Below are positions 7,633-16,290 of a stretch of DNA of 64,000 nucleotides, piece after piece. Origin of the DNA: Myxococcota bacterium. Its GTDB lineage: Bacteria; Myxococcota_A; UBA9160; UBA6930. Both the position numbers and the translations under genes were made by a program. The notes under the pieces are model-generated. The model saw only the letters and a list, made by a program, of their open reading frames with translations, searched no databases and had not been told where the DNA came from. The stretch spans positions 682,001 to 746,000 of the forward strand of contig JANQOX010000005.1 of the NCBI GenBank assembly GCA_028285625.1, read 5' to 3'. How positions within the stretch are numbered: the stretch's first letter is position 1; each line of letters begins with the position of its first letter.

Positions 7633-9333
7633 CTAGTCGGGGTAGACGCGCCCGGTGCCTTCGAGCACCCGCGCTTCCAGCGAGATCGTCGCCGCCGCAC
7701 GGCGACGGCTCTTGGGGACGATCTCCAGTTGGCAGGCGTAGCGCCCCGACTCGGTGGCCTCGAAACGCACCGGCAGTGCGAGCTTCGCGCCCGGCGCGAT
7801 GCTGACGCGCTGGGGCAGCTCGACGTCGAAGGCCGCGCACGCCGCCTTCGGCCGCAGTTGCATCCGCGCCACGCGAAAGGCCTTCTTGCTCGGGTTGGCC
7901 AGGACGATCTCCTGGGGCCGCGCCGGACGCCCATCGCCCCCCGGCTGGATCGGCTCGAACTGCACCTTGAGCGGCAGGTCCAGCTCGAAGAACGCCCAGC
8001 CGTAGCGCATGGTCGCGAAGTCGCCGTCGAGGCTGCCGGTCGCGAAGACGCCGGTCTCACCCACGACCACGTCGGCCCCTGCGCCCCCCTCTTCGAGCGA
8101 GATCCAGCGCCGGTTGCCGTTCCAGTCGTAGGCGATCGTGGTGAGGTCGGCGCCGCCGAAGCAGAAGTCCTGATCGCAGGTCACCCCGGTGATGTACGGG
8201 CCCTGGGTTCCCAGGGCCACGGCGCGGCCCTGGCTGCCGCTCGAGGGTCCGTAGTCGTCGGTCCACAGCCAGCTGCCGTCGGCCGCGCGCTTGTTCAGGT
8301 ACATGGACGACATCGAGAAGTTCACCGCCGCCCGGCGCTTGCCCGTCGTGTAGACGTTGCCGTCGCCGTCGACGACCAGATCGGTCACGGTGTCGCCGCC
8401 CTGGCCGCCTTCGGCCGCCCAGAGCTCGGACCCCGCCAGGTCGTACTGGATGACCAGGGTGTCCGTCTCGGCGAAGTCGTTGTTGGTGCGGCCGCCCACG
8501 ACCACATAGCCCGCCGGGTCGAGGTCGATCGCCGAGAGCGAGGCACTGCCCGCGCCGAACGCCGGGAAGTACGTGGCCGTCCAGACCAGATTGCCGGCCG
8601 TGTCGTAGTGCACGGTGCGTGCCTGGTTCTGGCTCCCGCTGCCGCCGCCATCGTCGGTCCGGCCGACCACGAACACGCCCTGGGCGTCGGCGGCGACGTC
8701 GCTGGCCGATCCGTCTCCCTCGTGGCGCGCCCAGTCGAGCGAGCCGTCGGGAAGGTACTTGAGCGTGGTGTAGCCATGGTCGGCACTGGCCCCCGACACG
8801 TAGACGTTGCCTGCGTCGTCGACGTCGATGCCGGTGGCGGTGTCGAGTTCGCCGGGCGAGCCGTCCCAGATCTCGGCCCACTGCAGCACGCCCGTGGCCG
8901 AGTACTGGAGCGTGACGATGGCCTTGCCGCCCTCGGCGAGTTCGGTGGTCGCGGCCACGTGGAACGCGCCGCTCTCGGCCACATGGATGTCTGCCGCGAC
9001 GTCGTCGAGATCGTCGGGCCCGTTCCAGGTGTGCTGGAAGAACTGCGTGCCGCCCGGCAGATAGCGGATCACGGCCAGGTCGAGGTCGCCGCCGAAGACG
9101 TTCGCGAACTGCCCGACCAGGGTGACCCGGCCGGCGCCGTCCATGCCCATGGCGGTGGCGGTGTCGGCCGTACCCGCACCGATGCCGGGAAAGGACTGGG
9201 TCCAGACCGGCAGCACGTCCGCCCCGGCCGGAGAGGCCGAGGTGACCAGGGCCAGGCAGAGGACCAGGGCGCGCGCGGCCGCGCGGCTCGGGGTGGCCCC
9301 AAGGGGGCGGTGGGTCGGTTCTTCGCGATGCAT
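7633..9333 (-). CDS. Secreted beta-propeller (SBBP-type repeat) protein
   Basis: A 566-residue exported protein. After a Sec signal (residues about 15-38, ALVLCLALVTSASPAGA) come repeated blades of the form D.DGAGNVYVTG or DAxGxVYVSG followed by W/Y-rich strands, at least eight of them, typical of SBBP/NHL-like propellers. The last ~110 residues resemble an immunoglobulin-like ASH domain (QEIVLANPSKKAFRVARMQL). No enzyme motif is seen; such proteins are often surface or matrix components. The ATG at 9333 follows GCAGGAG; an in-frame extension upstream runs through the tandem repeat and is not protein-like. Confidence 0.75.
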   Translation of the reverse strand: MHREEPTHRPLGATPSRAAARALVLCLALVTSASPAGADVLPVWTQSFPGIGAGTADTATAMGMDGAGRVTLVGQFANVFGGDLDLAVIRYLPGGTQFFQHTWNGPDDLDDVAADIHVAESGAFHVAATTELAEGGKAIVTLQYSATGVLQWAEIWDGSPGELDTATGIDVDDAGNVYVSGASADHGYTTLKYLPDGSLDWARHEGDGSASDVAADAQGVFVVGRTDDGGGSGSQNQARTVHYDTAGNLVWTATYFPAFGAGSASLSAIDLDPAGYVVVGGRTNNDFAETDTLVIQYDLAGSELWAAEGGQGGDTVTDLVVDGDGNVYTTGKRRAAVNFSMSSMYLNKRAADGSWLWTDDYGPSSGSQGRAVALGTQGPYITGVTCDQDFCFGGADLTTIAYDWNGNRRWISLEEGGAGADVVVGETGVFATGSLDGDFATMRYGWAFFELDLPLKVQFEPIQPGGDGRPARPQEIVLANPSKKAFRVARMQLRPKAACAAFDVELPQRVSIAPGAKLALPVRFEATESGRYACQLEIVPKSRRRAAATISLEARVLEGTGRVYPD

Positions 9334-9441
9334 GGGGTGTTTCTCCTGCGGCGCATGGCTGCGCACGGGTTTGGGTTCGCAGGACGGAGCATCTCTGCCC
9401 AAGGGCTGGCCAGCTTGAACGCGACCTGATGGTTGTCTGAT

Positions 9442-9537
9442 GGTCCCGGTTCGCGGCACCCGGGCCGTCCGCTGGTCCCGGTTCGCGGCGCCCAGGCCGT
9501 CAGAGGGTCCCGGTTCGCGGCGCCCAGCGGCCCCGAC
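9442..9537. repeat. Three 32-bp tandem repeats upstream of the YghU-type gene
   Basis: Copies begin at 9442, 9474 and 9506 with exact 32-bp periodicity. The first 20 bases of each are GGTCCCGGTTCGCGGCRCCC with at most one change; the remaining 12 bases vary. The array ends 32 bp before the start codon at 9570 and 108 bp before the start of the divergent beta-propeller gene. It could be a multi-site operator, a recombination product or a spread-unit repeat. Confidence 0.8.
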
Positions 9538-9569
9538 TACCCTGCCGATCCCCTTTCCCGGAGGCACCC

Positions 9570-10409
9570 ATGGCCGAATCCTCGTACACGCCGCCGAAGG
9601 TCTGGAAGTGGGACGCCGAGAGCGGCGGCCGCTTCGCCAAGATCAATCGCCCCATCGCGGGACCCACCCACGACAAGGACCTGCCGGTGGGGGAGCACCC
9701 GCTGCAGCTCTACTCGCTGGCCACGCCGAACGGCGTGAAGGTGACGGTGATGCTCGAGGAGCTGCTCGCCCTCGGGAAGAAGGAGGCGGAGTACGACGCC
9801 TGGTTCATCAACATCGGGGAGGGCGACCAGTTCGGAAGCGGTTTCGTCGCCGCCAATCCCAACTCGAAGATTCCCGCACTGGTCGATCACAGCACCAACC
9901 CGCCCACGCGCGTGTTCGAGTCGGGTGCGATCCTGGTCCACCTGGCCGAGCGGTTCGGCGCCTTCCTGCCTCGTGACCCGTCGGCGCGGGCCGAGTGCAT
10001 GTCTTGGCTGTTCTGGCAGATGGGCAGCGCGCCCTACCTGGGCGGCGGCTTCGGGCACTTCTATGCCTACGCGCCCGAGAAGTTCGAGTATCCGATCAAC
10101 CGCTTCGCCATGGAGGTGAAGCGCCAGCTCGACGTGCTCGATCGCAACCTGGCCGAGCGGCCGTACCTCGCGGGCGACGACTACACCATCGCCGACATGG
10201 CCACGTGTCCCTGGTATGGAGGCCTCGTCCTGGGCGAGCTCTACGACGCCAAGGAGTTCCTCGACGTGCAGTCGTACGAGCACGTGACACGCTGGGCACG
10301 CGAGATCGTGGCGCGGCCGGCCTTCCAGCGCGGCCGCCGGGTCAATCGGGCGTGGGGGCCCGAGGAGGAGCGCGTGCCCGAGCGGCACGCCGCAAGCGAC
10401 ATCGGCTGA
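9570..10409 (+). CDS. yghU: YghU-type glutathione S-transferase / disulfide-bond oxidoreductase
   Basis: A 279-residue Nu-class GST. It matches the YghU/YfcG family in order: N-terminal extension (YTPPKVWKWD), thioredoxin-like domain from HPLQLYSLATPNGVKVTVMLEEL, the glutathione-contact segment NPNSKIPALVDH with FESGAILVHLAERFG, then the helical C-terminal domain. Family members bind two glutathione molecules and reduce disulfides or organic peroxides in the cytoplasm. The ATG has GGAGG 5 bp upstream. It is a single gene between the tandem repeat and the next TetR gene. Confidence 0.9.
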   Translation: MAESSYTPPKVWKWDAESGGRFAKINRPIAGPTHDKDLPVGEHPLQLYSLATPNGVKVTVMLEELLALGKKEAEYDAWFINIGEGDQFGSGFVAANPNSKIPALVDHSTNPPTRVFESGAILVHLAERFGAFLPRDPSARAECMSWLFWQMGSAPYLGGGFGHFYAYAPEKFEYPINRFAMEVKRQLDVLDRNLAERPYLAGDDYTIADMATCPWYGGLVLGELYDAKEFLDVQSYEHVTRWAREIVARPAFQRGRRVNRAWGPEEERVPERHAASDIG

Positions 10410-10454
10410 CCGGGCGGCTCTGGTGGCAGGCCGCCTTGCACCATTACTGAGTAC

Positions 10455-10470
10455 CCGATAAGTTAATCGG
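10455..10470. promoter_or_regulatory. Inverted repeat before the TetR gene, candidate TetR operator
   Basis: CCGAT-N6-ATCGG is a perfect 5-bp dyad ending 6 bp before the TetR start codon. The region has no Shine-Dalgarno sequence, so the transcript may begin near the ATG with the dyad lying over the core promoter. Autoregulation of the TetR-thiolase operon would follow. Confidence 0.5.
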
Positions 10471-10476
10471 CGCTCG

Positions 10477-11097
10477 ATGCCCCCCGCCTCCCCGCAACCC
10501 ACGCCGGGCGCCCGACGCGGCCGCCCTTCGCGTCGCCCCGAGATCTTCGCGGCGGCCCTGCGCCTGTTTCGCGAGCGGGGCTTCCACGCCACGTCCATCA
10601 AGGACATCGGCGCCGAGGCCGGGGTGACTGGGACCGCGCTCTACGCGCACTTCGAGACCAAGCAGGAGCTGCTGGCCGAGGCCATCCGCGCCGGCGCGAC
10701 CCGTCTGGGCGCAGGCATGCGCGAAGCCCTCGCCGCCGAGGCGCCCACCGCCGAGCAGGCGCTGGCCAACGCCGTGCGCGGCTACGTCGAAGCCGTACTC
10801 GACGATCCCGACATGAATGCCTGCTACGTGCTGGAGAGCCGCAACCTCGACCCCGCCGCGGCGCAGCCCCTGCGCGGCAGCGAGCGGCGCCTGCGCAAGG
10901 TCTGGGCCGAACGACTGCTCGCCGTGCGCCCGGAGCTCTCGGCCGACGAGGCCCGCGCCATGGTACAGATGGCGATCTTCTCGATCGTGGCGCTCTGCCT
11001 GCACCACAGCCGCATCGAGCGCGGCGCGCTCGTCGATCTCGCCACTTCTTTCGTGCTCGGGGCGCTCGCACGTCCCGCTTCTCAACCGACAACCTGA
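10477..11097 (+). CDS. TetR-family regulator of the beta-oxidation operon
   Basis: A 206-residue TetR protein. The DNA-binding domain spans about residues 20-66 (RPEIFAAALRLF, then IKDIGAEAGVTGTALYAHF); the C-terminal ligand domain is divergent. It is the first gene of a co-directional set with thiolase 18 bp downstream, dehydrogenase and hydratase, and has a perfect dyad just upstream, so it most likely represses the operon until an acyl-CoA or related ligand binds. Confidence 0.9.
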   Translation: MPPASPQPTPGARRGRPSRRPEIFAAALRLFRERGFHATSIKDIGAEAGVTGTALYAHFETKQELLAEAIRAGATRLGAGMREALAAEAPTAEQALANAVRGYVEAVLDDPDMNACYVLESRNLDPAAAQPLRGSERRLRKVWAERLLAVRPELSADEARAMVQMAIFSIVALCLHHSRIERGALVDLATSFVLGALARPASQPTT

Positions 11098-11115
11098 TCT
11101 ACGCAAGGACCCATC

Positions 11116-12285
11116 ATGACTGACGCAGTGATCGTCGATGCCGTGCGCACGCCCGGTGGCAAGCGCAACGGCAAGCTCTCCAACTGGCACCCGGCCTCGC
11201 TGGCCGCCCACGCTCTCAAGGCCCTGGCCGAGCGCAACCAGCTCGACCCGGCGGTCGTCGACGACGTGGTGATGGGCTGCGTGATGCAGGTCGGTCCGCA
11301 AGCCCTGAACGTCGGTCGCAATGCGGTGCTCGCCGCCGGCTGGCCCGAATCGGTGCCGGCCACCACCGTCGACCGCCAGTGCGGAAGCTCACAGCAGGCC
11401 ATGCACTTCGCCGCGCAGGGCGTGATGAGTGGCGCCTACGACGTCGCCGTCGCCGCAGGCGTCGAGGTGATGAGCAAGGTCCCCATGGGCGCGTCCGTCG
11501 TCAAAGGCATGGACTTTCCCTTCCCGAAGGAGCTGCTCGAAGAGCGCTACAAGGACTCGGGCCTTCCGCCCCAGGGCATCGGGGCCGAGATGATCGCCGA
11601 CCGCTGGGGCCTCTCGCGCGAGGATCTCGACGCCTTCGGTGCACGCTCGCAGCAGCTCGCCGAGAAGGCCATGAACGATGGCCGCTTCAAGAACGAGATC
11701 GTGCCGACGCCCTACGTCGACGAGGATGGCAACGACCAGGTGCTCGCCGTGGACGAGGGCATTCGCCAGGGCACGACCGCCGAGAAGCTCGCGGGCCTGC
11801 GGCCGGCGTTCAAGGAAGACGGCAAGGTCACGGCGGGCAACAGCTCGCAGATCACCGACGGCGCTTCGGCGCTGCTCACCATGAGCGCCGAGAAGGCCAA
11901 GGAGCTCGGGCTGCGGCCGCGGGCGCGCTTCCACTCCTTCGCGGTGGTGGGGGCCGACCCGGTGACGATGCTGACCGGTCCGATCCCGGCCACCGAGAAG
12001 ATCCTGGCGCGCACGGGTCTGTCCATCGACGACATCGACCTGTTCGAGGTCAACGAGGCGTTCGCCTCGGTGGTGCTGGCGTGGCAGAAGGAGACCGGCG
12101 CCGACATGGAGCGGGTGAACGTCAACGGCGGCGCAATCGCGCTGGGACACCCGCTCGGTTGCTCGGGGACGAAGCTGATGGCGACCCTGCTGAACGAGCT
12201 CGAACGGCGCGAGGGGCGCTACGGGCTGCAGGTCATGTGCGAGGGCGGTGGCCTGGCCAACGCGACCCTCATCGAAAGGCTCTAG
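11116..12285 (+). CDS. Acetyl-CoA acyltransferase (thiolase)
   Basis: A 389-residue type II thiolase. Catalytic residues are C89 in VDRQCGSSQQ (acyl acceptor), H345 in the GHPLGCSG loop and C375 in the C-terminal MCEGGG, all as required. It cleaves 3-ketoacyl-CoA with CoA or runs in reverse to condense acyl-CoAs. Lack of a distinct chain-length signature leaves FadA-like or acetoacetyl-CoA thiolase roles open. AAGGA sits before the ATG. The next gene begins 2 bp after its stop. Confidence 0.95.
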   Translation: MTDAVIVDAVRTPGGKRNGKLSNWHPASLAAHALKALAERNQLDPAVVDDVVMGCVMQVGPQALNVGRNAVLAAGWPESVPATTVDRQCGSSQQAMHFAAQGVMSGAYDVAVAAGVEVMSKVPMGASVVKGMDFPFPKELLEERYKDSGLPPQGIGAEMIADRWGLSREDLDAFGARSQQLAEKAMNDGRFKNEIVPTPYVDEDGNDQVLAVDEGIRQGTTAEKLAGLRPAFKEDGKVTAGNSSQITDGASALLTMSAEKAKELGLRPRARFHSFAVVGADPVTMLTGPIPATEKILARTGLSIDDIDLFEVNEAFASVVLAWQKETGADMERVNVNGGAIALGHPLGCSGTKLMATLLNELERREGRYGLQVMCEGGGLANATLIERL

Positions 12286-12287
12286 AC

Positions 12288-13058
12288 ATGGATCTCGAAG
12301 GCGCATCGGTTCTGGTGACGGGCGGCGCTTCGGGCATCGGAGAGGCGAGCGCTCGCCGTCTCTCCCTGCTCGGCGCGAAGCCCCTGATCGCAGACCTCAA
12401 CGAAGGAAAGGGCAAGGCCGTTGCGGAGGAGCTGAAGGGCACCTTCGTCAAGACGGACGTCTCCAACACCGAACACGTGGAGGCCGCGGTCGAGGGGGCG
12501 TTGGCCCTGGGGCCGCTCCGCGCGCTCGTCAACGGCGCCGGCATCGGCAACGCCAGCCGCACGGTGAACCGCGAGGGCGAGCCGTTTCCGCTCGAGCAGT
12601 TCGAGTTCGTGCTGCGGGTGAATCTCGTGGGCACGTTCAACTGCCTGCGCCTCGCGGCCGCCGCCATGTCCAAGCAGGACCCGGTCGACCCCGATGGTCA
12701 GCGCGGCGCGGTGGTGAACATCGCCTCGGTTGCGGCCTTCGACGGCCAGATCGGCCAGGTCGCCTACTCGGCTTCGAAGGGAGGCGTGGTCGGGCTCACC
12801 CTGCCGGTGGCGCGCGATCTCTCGGCCATCGGCATCCGTGTGAACTGCATCGCCCCGGGCCTGATCGATACCCCGATCTACGGCTCGGGCGAGGCGTCCG
12901 ACGCGTTCAAGGCGAACCTCGGCCGCAACGTGCTGTTCCCGAAGCGGCTCGGTCACGCCAGTGAACTGGCTTCGATGGTCGCCGAGTGCATCACCAACGA
13001 CTACATGAATGGCGAAACGCTGCGCGTGGATGGCGGCATTCGCATGCCCCCCAAGTAG
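12288..13058 (+). CDS. SDR-type 3-hydroxyacyl-CoA dehydrogenase (HSD10-like)
   Basis: A 256-residue short-chain dehydrogenase. It has the NAD(P) motif TGGASGIG (14-21), NGAG, the Ser of the catalytic triad in NIASVAAFDG, and YxxxK at Y160/K164. The insert PVDPDGQRGAVVNIASVAAF is typical of the HSD17B10/FadB2-like SDRs that oxidise 3-hydroxyacyl-CoA. Its place between a thiolase and an enoyl-CoA hydratase supports this step of beta-oxidation. Substrate chain length is not evident. Confidence 0.9.
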   Translation: MDLEGASVLVTGGASGIGEASARRLSLLGAKPLIADLNEGKGKAVAEELKGTFVKTDVSNTEHVEAAVEGALALGPLRALVNGAGIGNASRTVNREGEPFPLEQFEFVLRVNLVGTFNCLRLAAAAMSKQDPVDPDGQRGAVVNIASVAAFDGQIGQVAYSASKGGVVGLTLPVARDLSAIGIRVNCIAPGLIDTPIYGSGEASDAFKANLGRNVLFPKRLGHASELASMVAECITNDYMNGETLRVDGGIRMPPK

Positions 13059-13067
13059 GGAGACCCC

Positions 13068-13820
13068 ATGGCTGACGAGATTCTCACCGAGGACCGCGGC
13101 CGCATCCGGCTGATCACGCTGAACCGCCCCGAGGCGCGCAACGCCGTGAACAGCGCACTCGGGCAGGCCCTGGTGGCCGCGGTCGACGAGATGGATGCGG
13201 ACGACGGCATCACCGTGGGCGTGCTCACCGGTGCCGGCGGCGGTTTCAGCGCCGGGATGGACCTGAAGGCATTTCTCACCGAGGGACCGCCGAAGGGCTT
13301 CAGCGAGTTCCTCCAACGGGGCGCACAGAAGCCGCTGATCGCAGCGGTCGAGGGTTTCGCCCTGGCCGGCGGGCTCGAGATCGCGCTGTCGTGCGACCTG
13401 ATCGTGTCGGCGAAGGGCGTGCGTTTCGGCATCCCCGAGGTCAAGCGCGGCCTGTTCGCGGCGGGTGGTGGCCTGTTTCGGCTCCCGAACCGCATCCCCT
13501 ACGCGTCGGCCATGGAGCTCGCCCTCACCGGGGAGCCCGTGCTGGCCGAGCGCGCCCAGGAGATCGGCCTGGTCTCGCGCCTGGCCGAACCGGGGCAGGC
13601 ACTCGATGCCGCGGTGGAACTCGCCGGCGCGATCGCGAAGAACGCTCCGCTCGCCGTGAAGGCCAGCAAGCAGATCATGCGCGACACGCGGGGCGTCACC
13701 GAGGAGGACGCCTGGGCGCTCCAGGGGCCGCTGGCGGGGCCGGTCTTCGCGAGCGAGGACGCCAAGGAAGGTCCGCGCGCGTTCGCCGAGAAGCGCGAGC
13801 CGAACTGGACGGGCCGCTAG
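13068..13820 (+). CDS. Enoyl-CoA hydratase
   Basis: A 250-residue crotonase. Oxyanion-hole segments GFSAGMDLKAF and VEGFALAGGLE are intact, and both glutamates that act in hydration appear in the expected contexts (FGIPE and ASAME), so it should hydrate trans-2-enoyl-CoA. GGGAGA precedes the ATG, 9 bp after the dehydrogenase stop. With the preceding two enzymes it completes a compact beta-oxidation module; only the acyl-CoA dehydrogenase step is missing here. Confidence 0.93.
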   Translation: MADEILTEDRGRIRLITLNRPEARNAVNSALGQALVAAVDEMDADDGITVGVLTGAGGGFSAGMDLKAFLTEGPPKGFSEFLQRGAQKPLIAAVEGFALAGGLEIALSCDLIVSAKGVRFGIPEVKRGLFAAGGGLFRLPNRIPYASAMELALTGEPVLAERAQEIGLVSRLAEPGQALDAAVELAGAIAKNAPLAVKASKQIMRDTRGVTEEDAWALQGPLAGPVFASEDAKEGPRAFAEKREPNWTGR

Positions 13821-13841
13821 GCCGTCAGGGCGTGAGAGCTG

Positions 13842-15329
13842 CTAGGGCTGCGCGGGCCGAGAGGCCCCGCGGCCCGGGCCGCTGAACGCCATCACGCCGT
13901 CGTCGAGGGGGCCTTCGCGGAAGAGCTTCTTGTCTTCGGCGTAGCGCTGGGTGTTGCGCCACGGTGCGCGGTCCCCCTGCTTCGGCATGAGGTGAAGCGA
14001 CCGCTGCACGTAGCCCGCGGAGAAGCCCTCGATCCAGGGCCGCTCGGGCATCGATGCATCGCTCGGGCGAAGCCGCGGCGTGCACTGGGTGGTGCCGGTC
14101 GAACGCATGTGGTTCAGCAGCCGGCACACGTACTCCGAAGTGAGGTCGGCACGCAGCGTCCAGGACGCGTTGATGTACCCGAAGGTCGAGACCAGGTTCG
14201 GCACGTCTGAGTAGGCGAGGCCCTTGTACGTCCAGGTCTTCGAGAAGTCCACGGGCTCACCGTCGACCTCGACCTCCATCTCGCCCAGTGTGGTCATCTC
14301 CAGGCCCGTGGCCGTGACGATCACGTCGGCCTCGAGCTTCTCGCCCGAGTCGAGCGCGATGCCGGTCTCGGTGAAGCCGGCGATCGTGTCGGTCACGACG
14401 CTGGCCTTGCCCGACTTCAGCGCGAGGAAGAGGTCGGCATCGGGCACCAGACACACCCGCTGGTCCCACGGGTCGTAGCGGGGGGTGAAGTGCTTCTCGA
14501 CGTCGAAGTCGGGGCCCAGTTGCTTGCGCACGCCCTCGATCATCTTCTTCTTCACCCAGGCCGGGCGCTTGCGCGTGAGCCCGTAGAAGAAGCTCTGGAG
14601 GCGGATGTTCTTGATGCGCGTGAGTTCGTAGGCCCAGCGCTCCGGCAGGAACCTGCGCAGCAGCGCGTTCAGACGGTCGCGCGCCGGTGCGGAGACCACG
14701 TAGGTCGGTGAGCGCTGCAGCATGGTCACGTGCGCGGCCTGCTCGGCCATGGAGGGCACCAGGGTGACCGCGGTGGCGCCCGAGCCGATGATCACGACGC
14801 GCTTGCCCGCGTAGTCGAGGTCTTCGGGCCACTGCTGCGGGTGGACGATGCGGCCGCGGTAGCGCTCTTCGTCCGGAAACGACACGACGTGACCGTGACG
14901 GTAGGAGTAGTAGCCCGAGCACATGAACAGGAAGTTGCAGGTCACCGCCGTGGGCTTGCCGTCGTGCTCGACGGTCACGGTCCAGCGCGAGTCCGCCGAG
15001 TTCCACGCGGCGTGGACCGCGCGCCGGTTCAGGTGGATGTGCTCGCCGAGGGCGTTCTCTGCCACGGTCTCGCGCAGGTAGTCCATGATCGACGGCCCGT
15101 CGGCGATCGACTTCTCGTGGAGCCAGGGCTTGAAGCCGTAGCCCAGGGTGTGCATGTCGCTGTCGGAGCGGATGCCCGGATAGCGGAACAGGTCCCAGGT
15201 GCCGCCGATGTCGTCGCGGGCGTCGAGGATGGCGAAGCTGCGATCGGGGCAGTCCCGCTTCAGGAAGTAGCCGGCCCCGATCCCGGAGATGCCGGCGCCG
15301 ACCACCAATACGTCGTAGTGAGTGTCCAC
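13842..15329 (-). CDS. Flavin-containing (Baeyer-Villiger type) monooxygenase, EthA-like
   Basis: A 495-residue class B flavoprotein monooxygenase. The FAD site GAGISGIG lies at the N-terminus, the NADPH site GSGATAV mid-protein, and a variant BVMO fingerprint YRGRIVHPQQWP (Tyr for Phe) between them. It inserts one oxygen into a ketone, or oxidises a sulfur or nitrogen atom, using NADPH. Overall wording resembles EthA-type enzymes. The start is GTG without a strong ribosome site. It is divergent from a GST-like gene with 65 bp between and convergent with the beta-oxidation operon. Confidence 0.9.
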   Translation of the reverse strand: MDTHYDVLVVGAGISGIGAGYFLKRDCPDRSFAILDARDDIGGTWDLFRYPGIRSDSDMHTLGYGFKPWLHEKSIADGPSIMDYLRETVAENALGEHIHLNRRAVHAAWNSADSRWTVTVEHDGKPTAVTCNFLFMCSGYYSYRHGHVVSFPDEERYRGRIVHPQQWPEDLDYAGKRVVIIGSGATAVTLVPSMAEQAAHVTMLQRSPTYVVSAPARDRLNALLRRFLPERWAYELTRIKNIRLQSFFYGLTRKRPAWVKKKMIEGVRKQLGPDFDVEKHFTPRYDPWDQRVCLVPDADLFLALKSGKASVVTDTIAGFTETGIALDSGEKLEADVIVTATGLEMTTLGEMEVEVDGEPVDFSKTWTYKGLAYSDVPNLVSTFGYINASWTLRADLTSEYVCRLLNHMRSTGTTQCTPRLRPSDASMPERPWIEGFSAGYVQRSLHLMPKQGDRAPWRNTQRYAEDKKLFREGPLDDGVMAFSGPGRGASRPAQP

Positions 15330-15394
15330 GAGAAGATGCTACTCGACGGGCGACCAGGCGTCTCGCCAGGTGGTTCGTGGCCTAACCTCTCGCC

Positions 15395-16273
15395 ATGAAC
15401 CAGGACGAGCGGCCCGCCGGAGGGGCCGAGGCGCCTCCCCACGTCTGGGTGTACGGCAACGACCACTCGCCCTGGGTGCAGGCCGTGCTGCTGGCGCTCC
15501 ACGAGCGCGGGACCCACCACACCAACGTGATCGCCCCGCCGCTCTCGGTGTTCGCCCGTGCGGGTGTGCTCATGCCCGCCGCGCGTGTCGGGTCGGATCC
15601 CTGGTCGTGGGAATCCGAGCGCATCCTCGTGCGTCTCGGCCTCGCCGAGGTCGCGCCGGGCGATCGCGATGCCCTGCGCAGGATCTTCGGAGGAGCGCTC
15701 GAGCGCACCGAATCGACTGGGGAGTTCTGGCGGCGTTTCGCATGGGTTCGCGACGGCCACCCGTCTGCGTGGCGGCGACATGGGAACCAGTTCTGGCGCG
15801 CGTTCTCGATCTTCTACTTCTTTACCGTCATCACGATCGCACGGAGGCGATTCGGAACGGCCCCCTCCGAAGCGGTCGGTTCCGGCTTCCAGCACTTCGA
15901 GGACCGGCTGGCGTCGGGCGCGCGCTTCCTCGCGGGCGATTCGCCGAGCACGGTGGACTACCAGCTCTTCGGGCTGGTCCAGATGTTCTGCAGCATTCCG
16001 GGCACGTCGCTGGCGCGGCTGCGCGAAGACCCCGGATTGCCTCGCCTGCGCGACTGGGTGGGCCGGATGCAGGCCCGCGCGCAGCGGTACCTCCATCTCC
16101 ACTCGGGCCCGTACTTCGACCCGCGGTGCCCGGCGCCCGTTCGGGCACCTTTCTCGGAGCAGGCCTGCTACGCGCTCGGTGCGGTGGCCATGTGGCTGGC
16201 GTTTCCGGTCTCGATCGCGCTCACACTCTTTCTGGTGCAACGCATCCGGCGGGCGGGTCTCGTGCCCGGTTGA
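15395..16273 (+). CDS. GST-like protein with a C-terminal membrane helix
   Basis: A 292-residue protein with a thioredoxin-like start (HVWVYGNDHSPWVQAVLLALHERG), a helical GST-C region (FEDRLASGARFLAGDSPSTVDYQLFGLVQMFCSIPG) and, at residues about 260-284, one hydrophobic helix followed by RIRRAG. The positive end suggests a tail anchored in the inner membrane. The SPW motif replaces the usual catalytic Ser/Cys context, so glutathione activity is uncertain. I do not recognise a named family beyond GST-like. Confidence 0.7.
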   Translation: MNQDERPAGGAEAPPHVWVYGNDHSPWVQAVLLALHERGTHHTNVIAPPLSVFARAGVLMPAARVGSDPWSWESERILVRLGLAEVAPGDRDALRRIFGGALERTESTGEFWRRFAWVRDGHPSAWRRHGNQFWRAFSIFYFFTVITIARRRFGTAPSEAVGSGFQHFEDRLASGARFLAGDSPSTVDYQLFGLVQMFCSIPGTSLARLREDPGLPRLRDWVGRMQARAQRYLHLHSGPYFDPRCPAPVRAPFSEQACYALGAVAMWLAFPVSIALTLFLVQRIRRAGLVPG

Positions 16274-16290
16274 CGCCACCACGCCGGGCC

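Noticed and set aside
7069-9429. Long plus-strand frame antisense to the beta-propeller gene
   Set aside because: It is an alternating Arg/Ala/Gly-rich shadow typical of high-GC DNA; the minus-strand product has a signal peptide and repeated blades.
9442-9537. Repeats as a short CRISPR array
   Set aside because: The units are contiguous with only 12 variable bases, no 30-bp spacers of unrelated sequence, and no cas genes are nearby.
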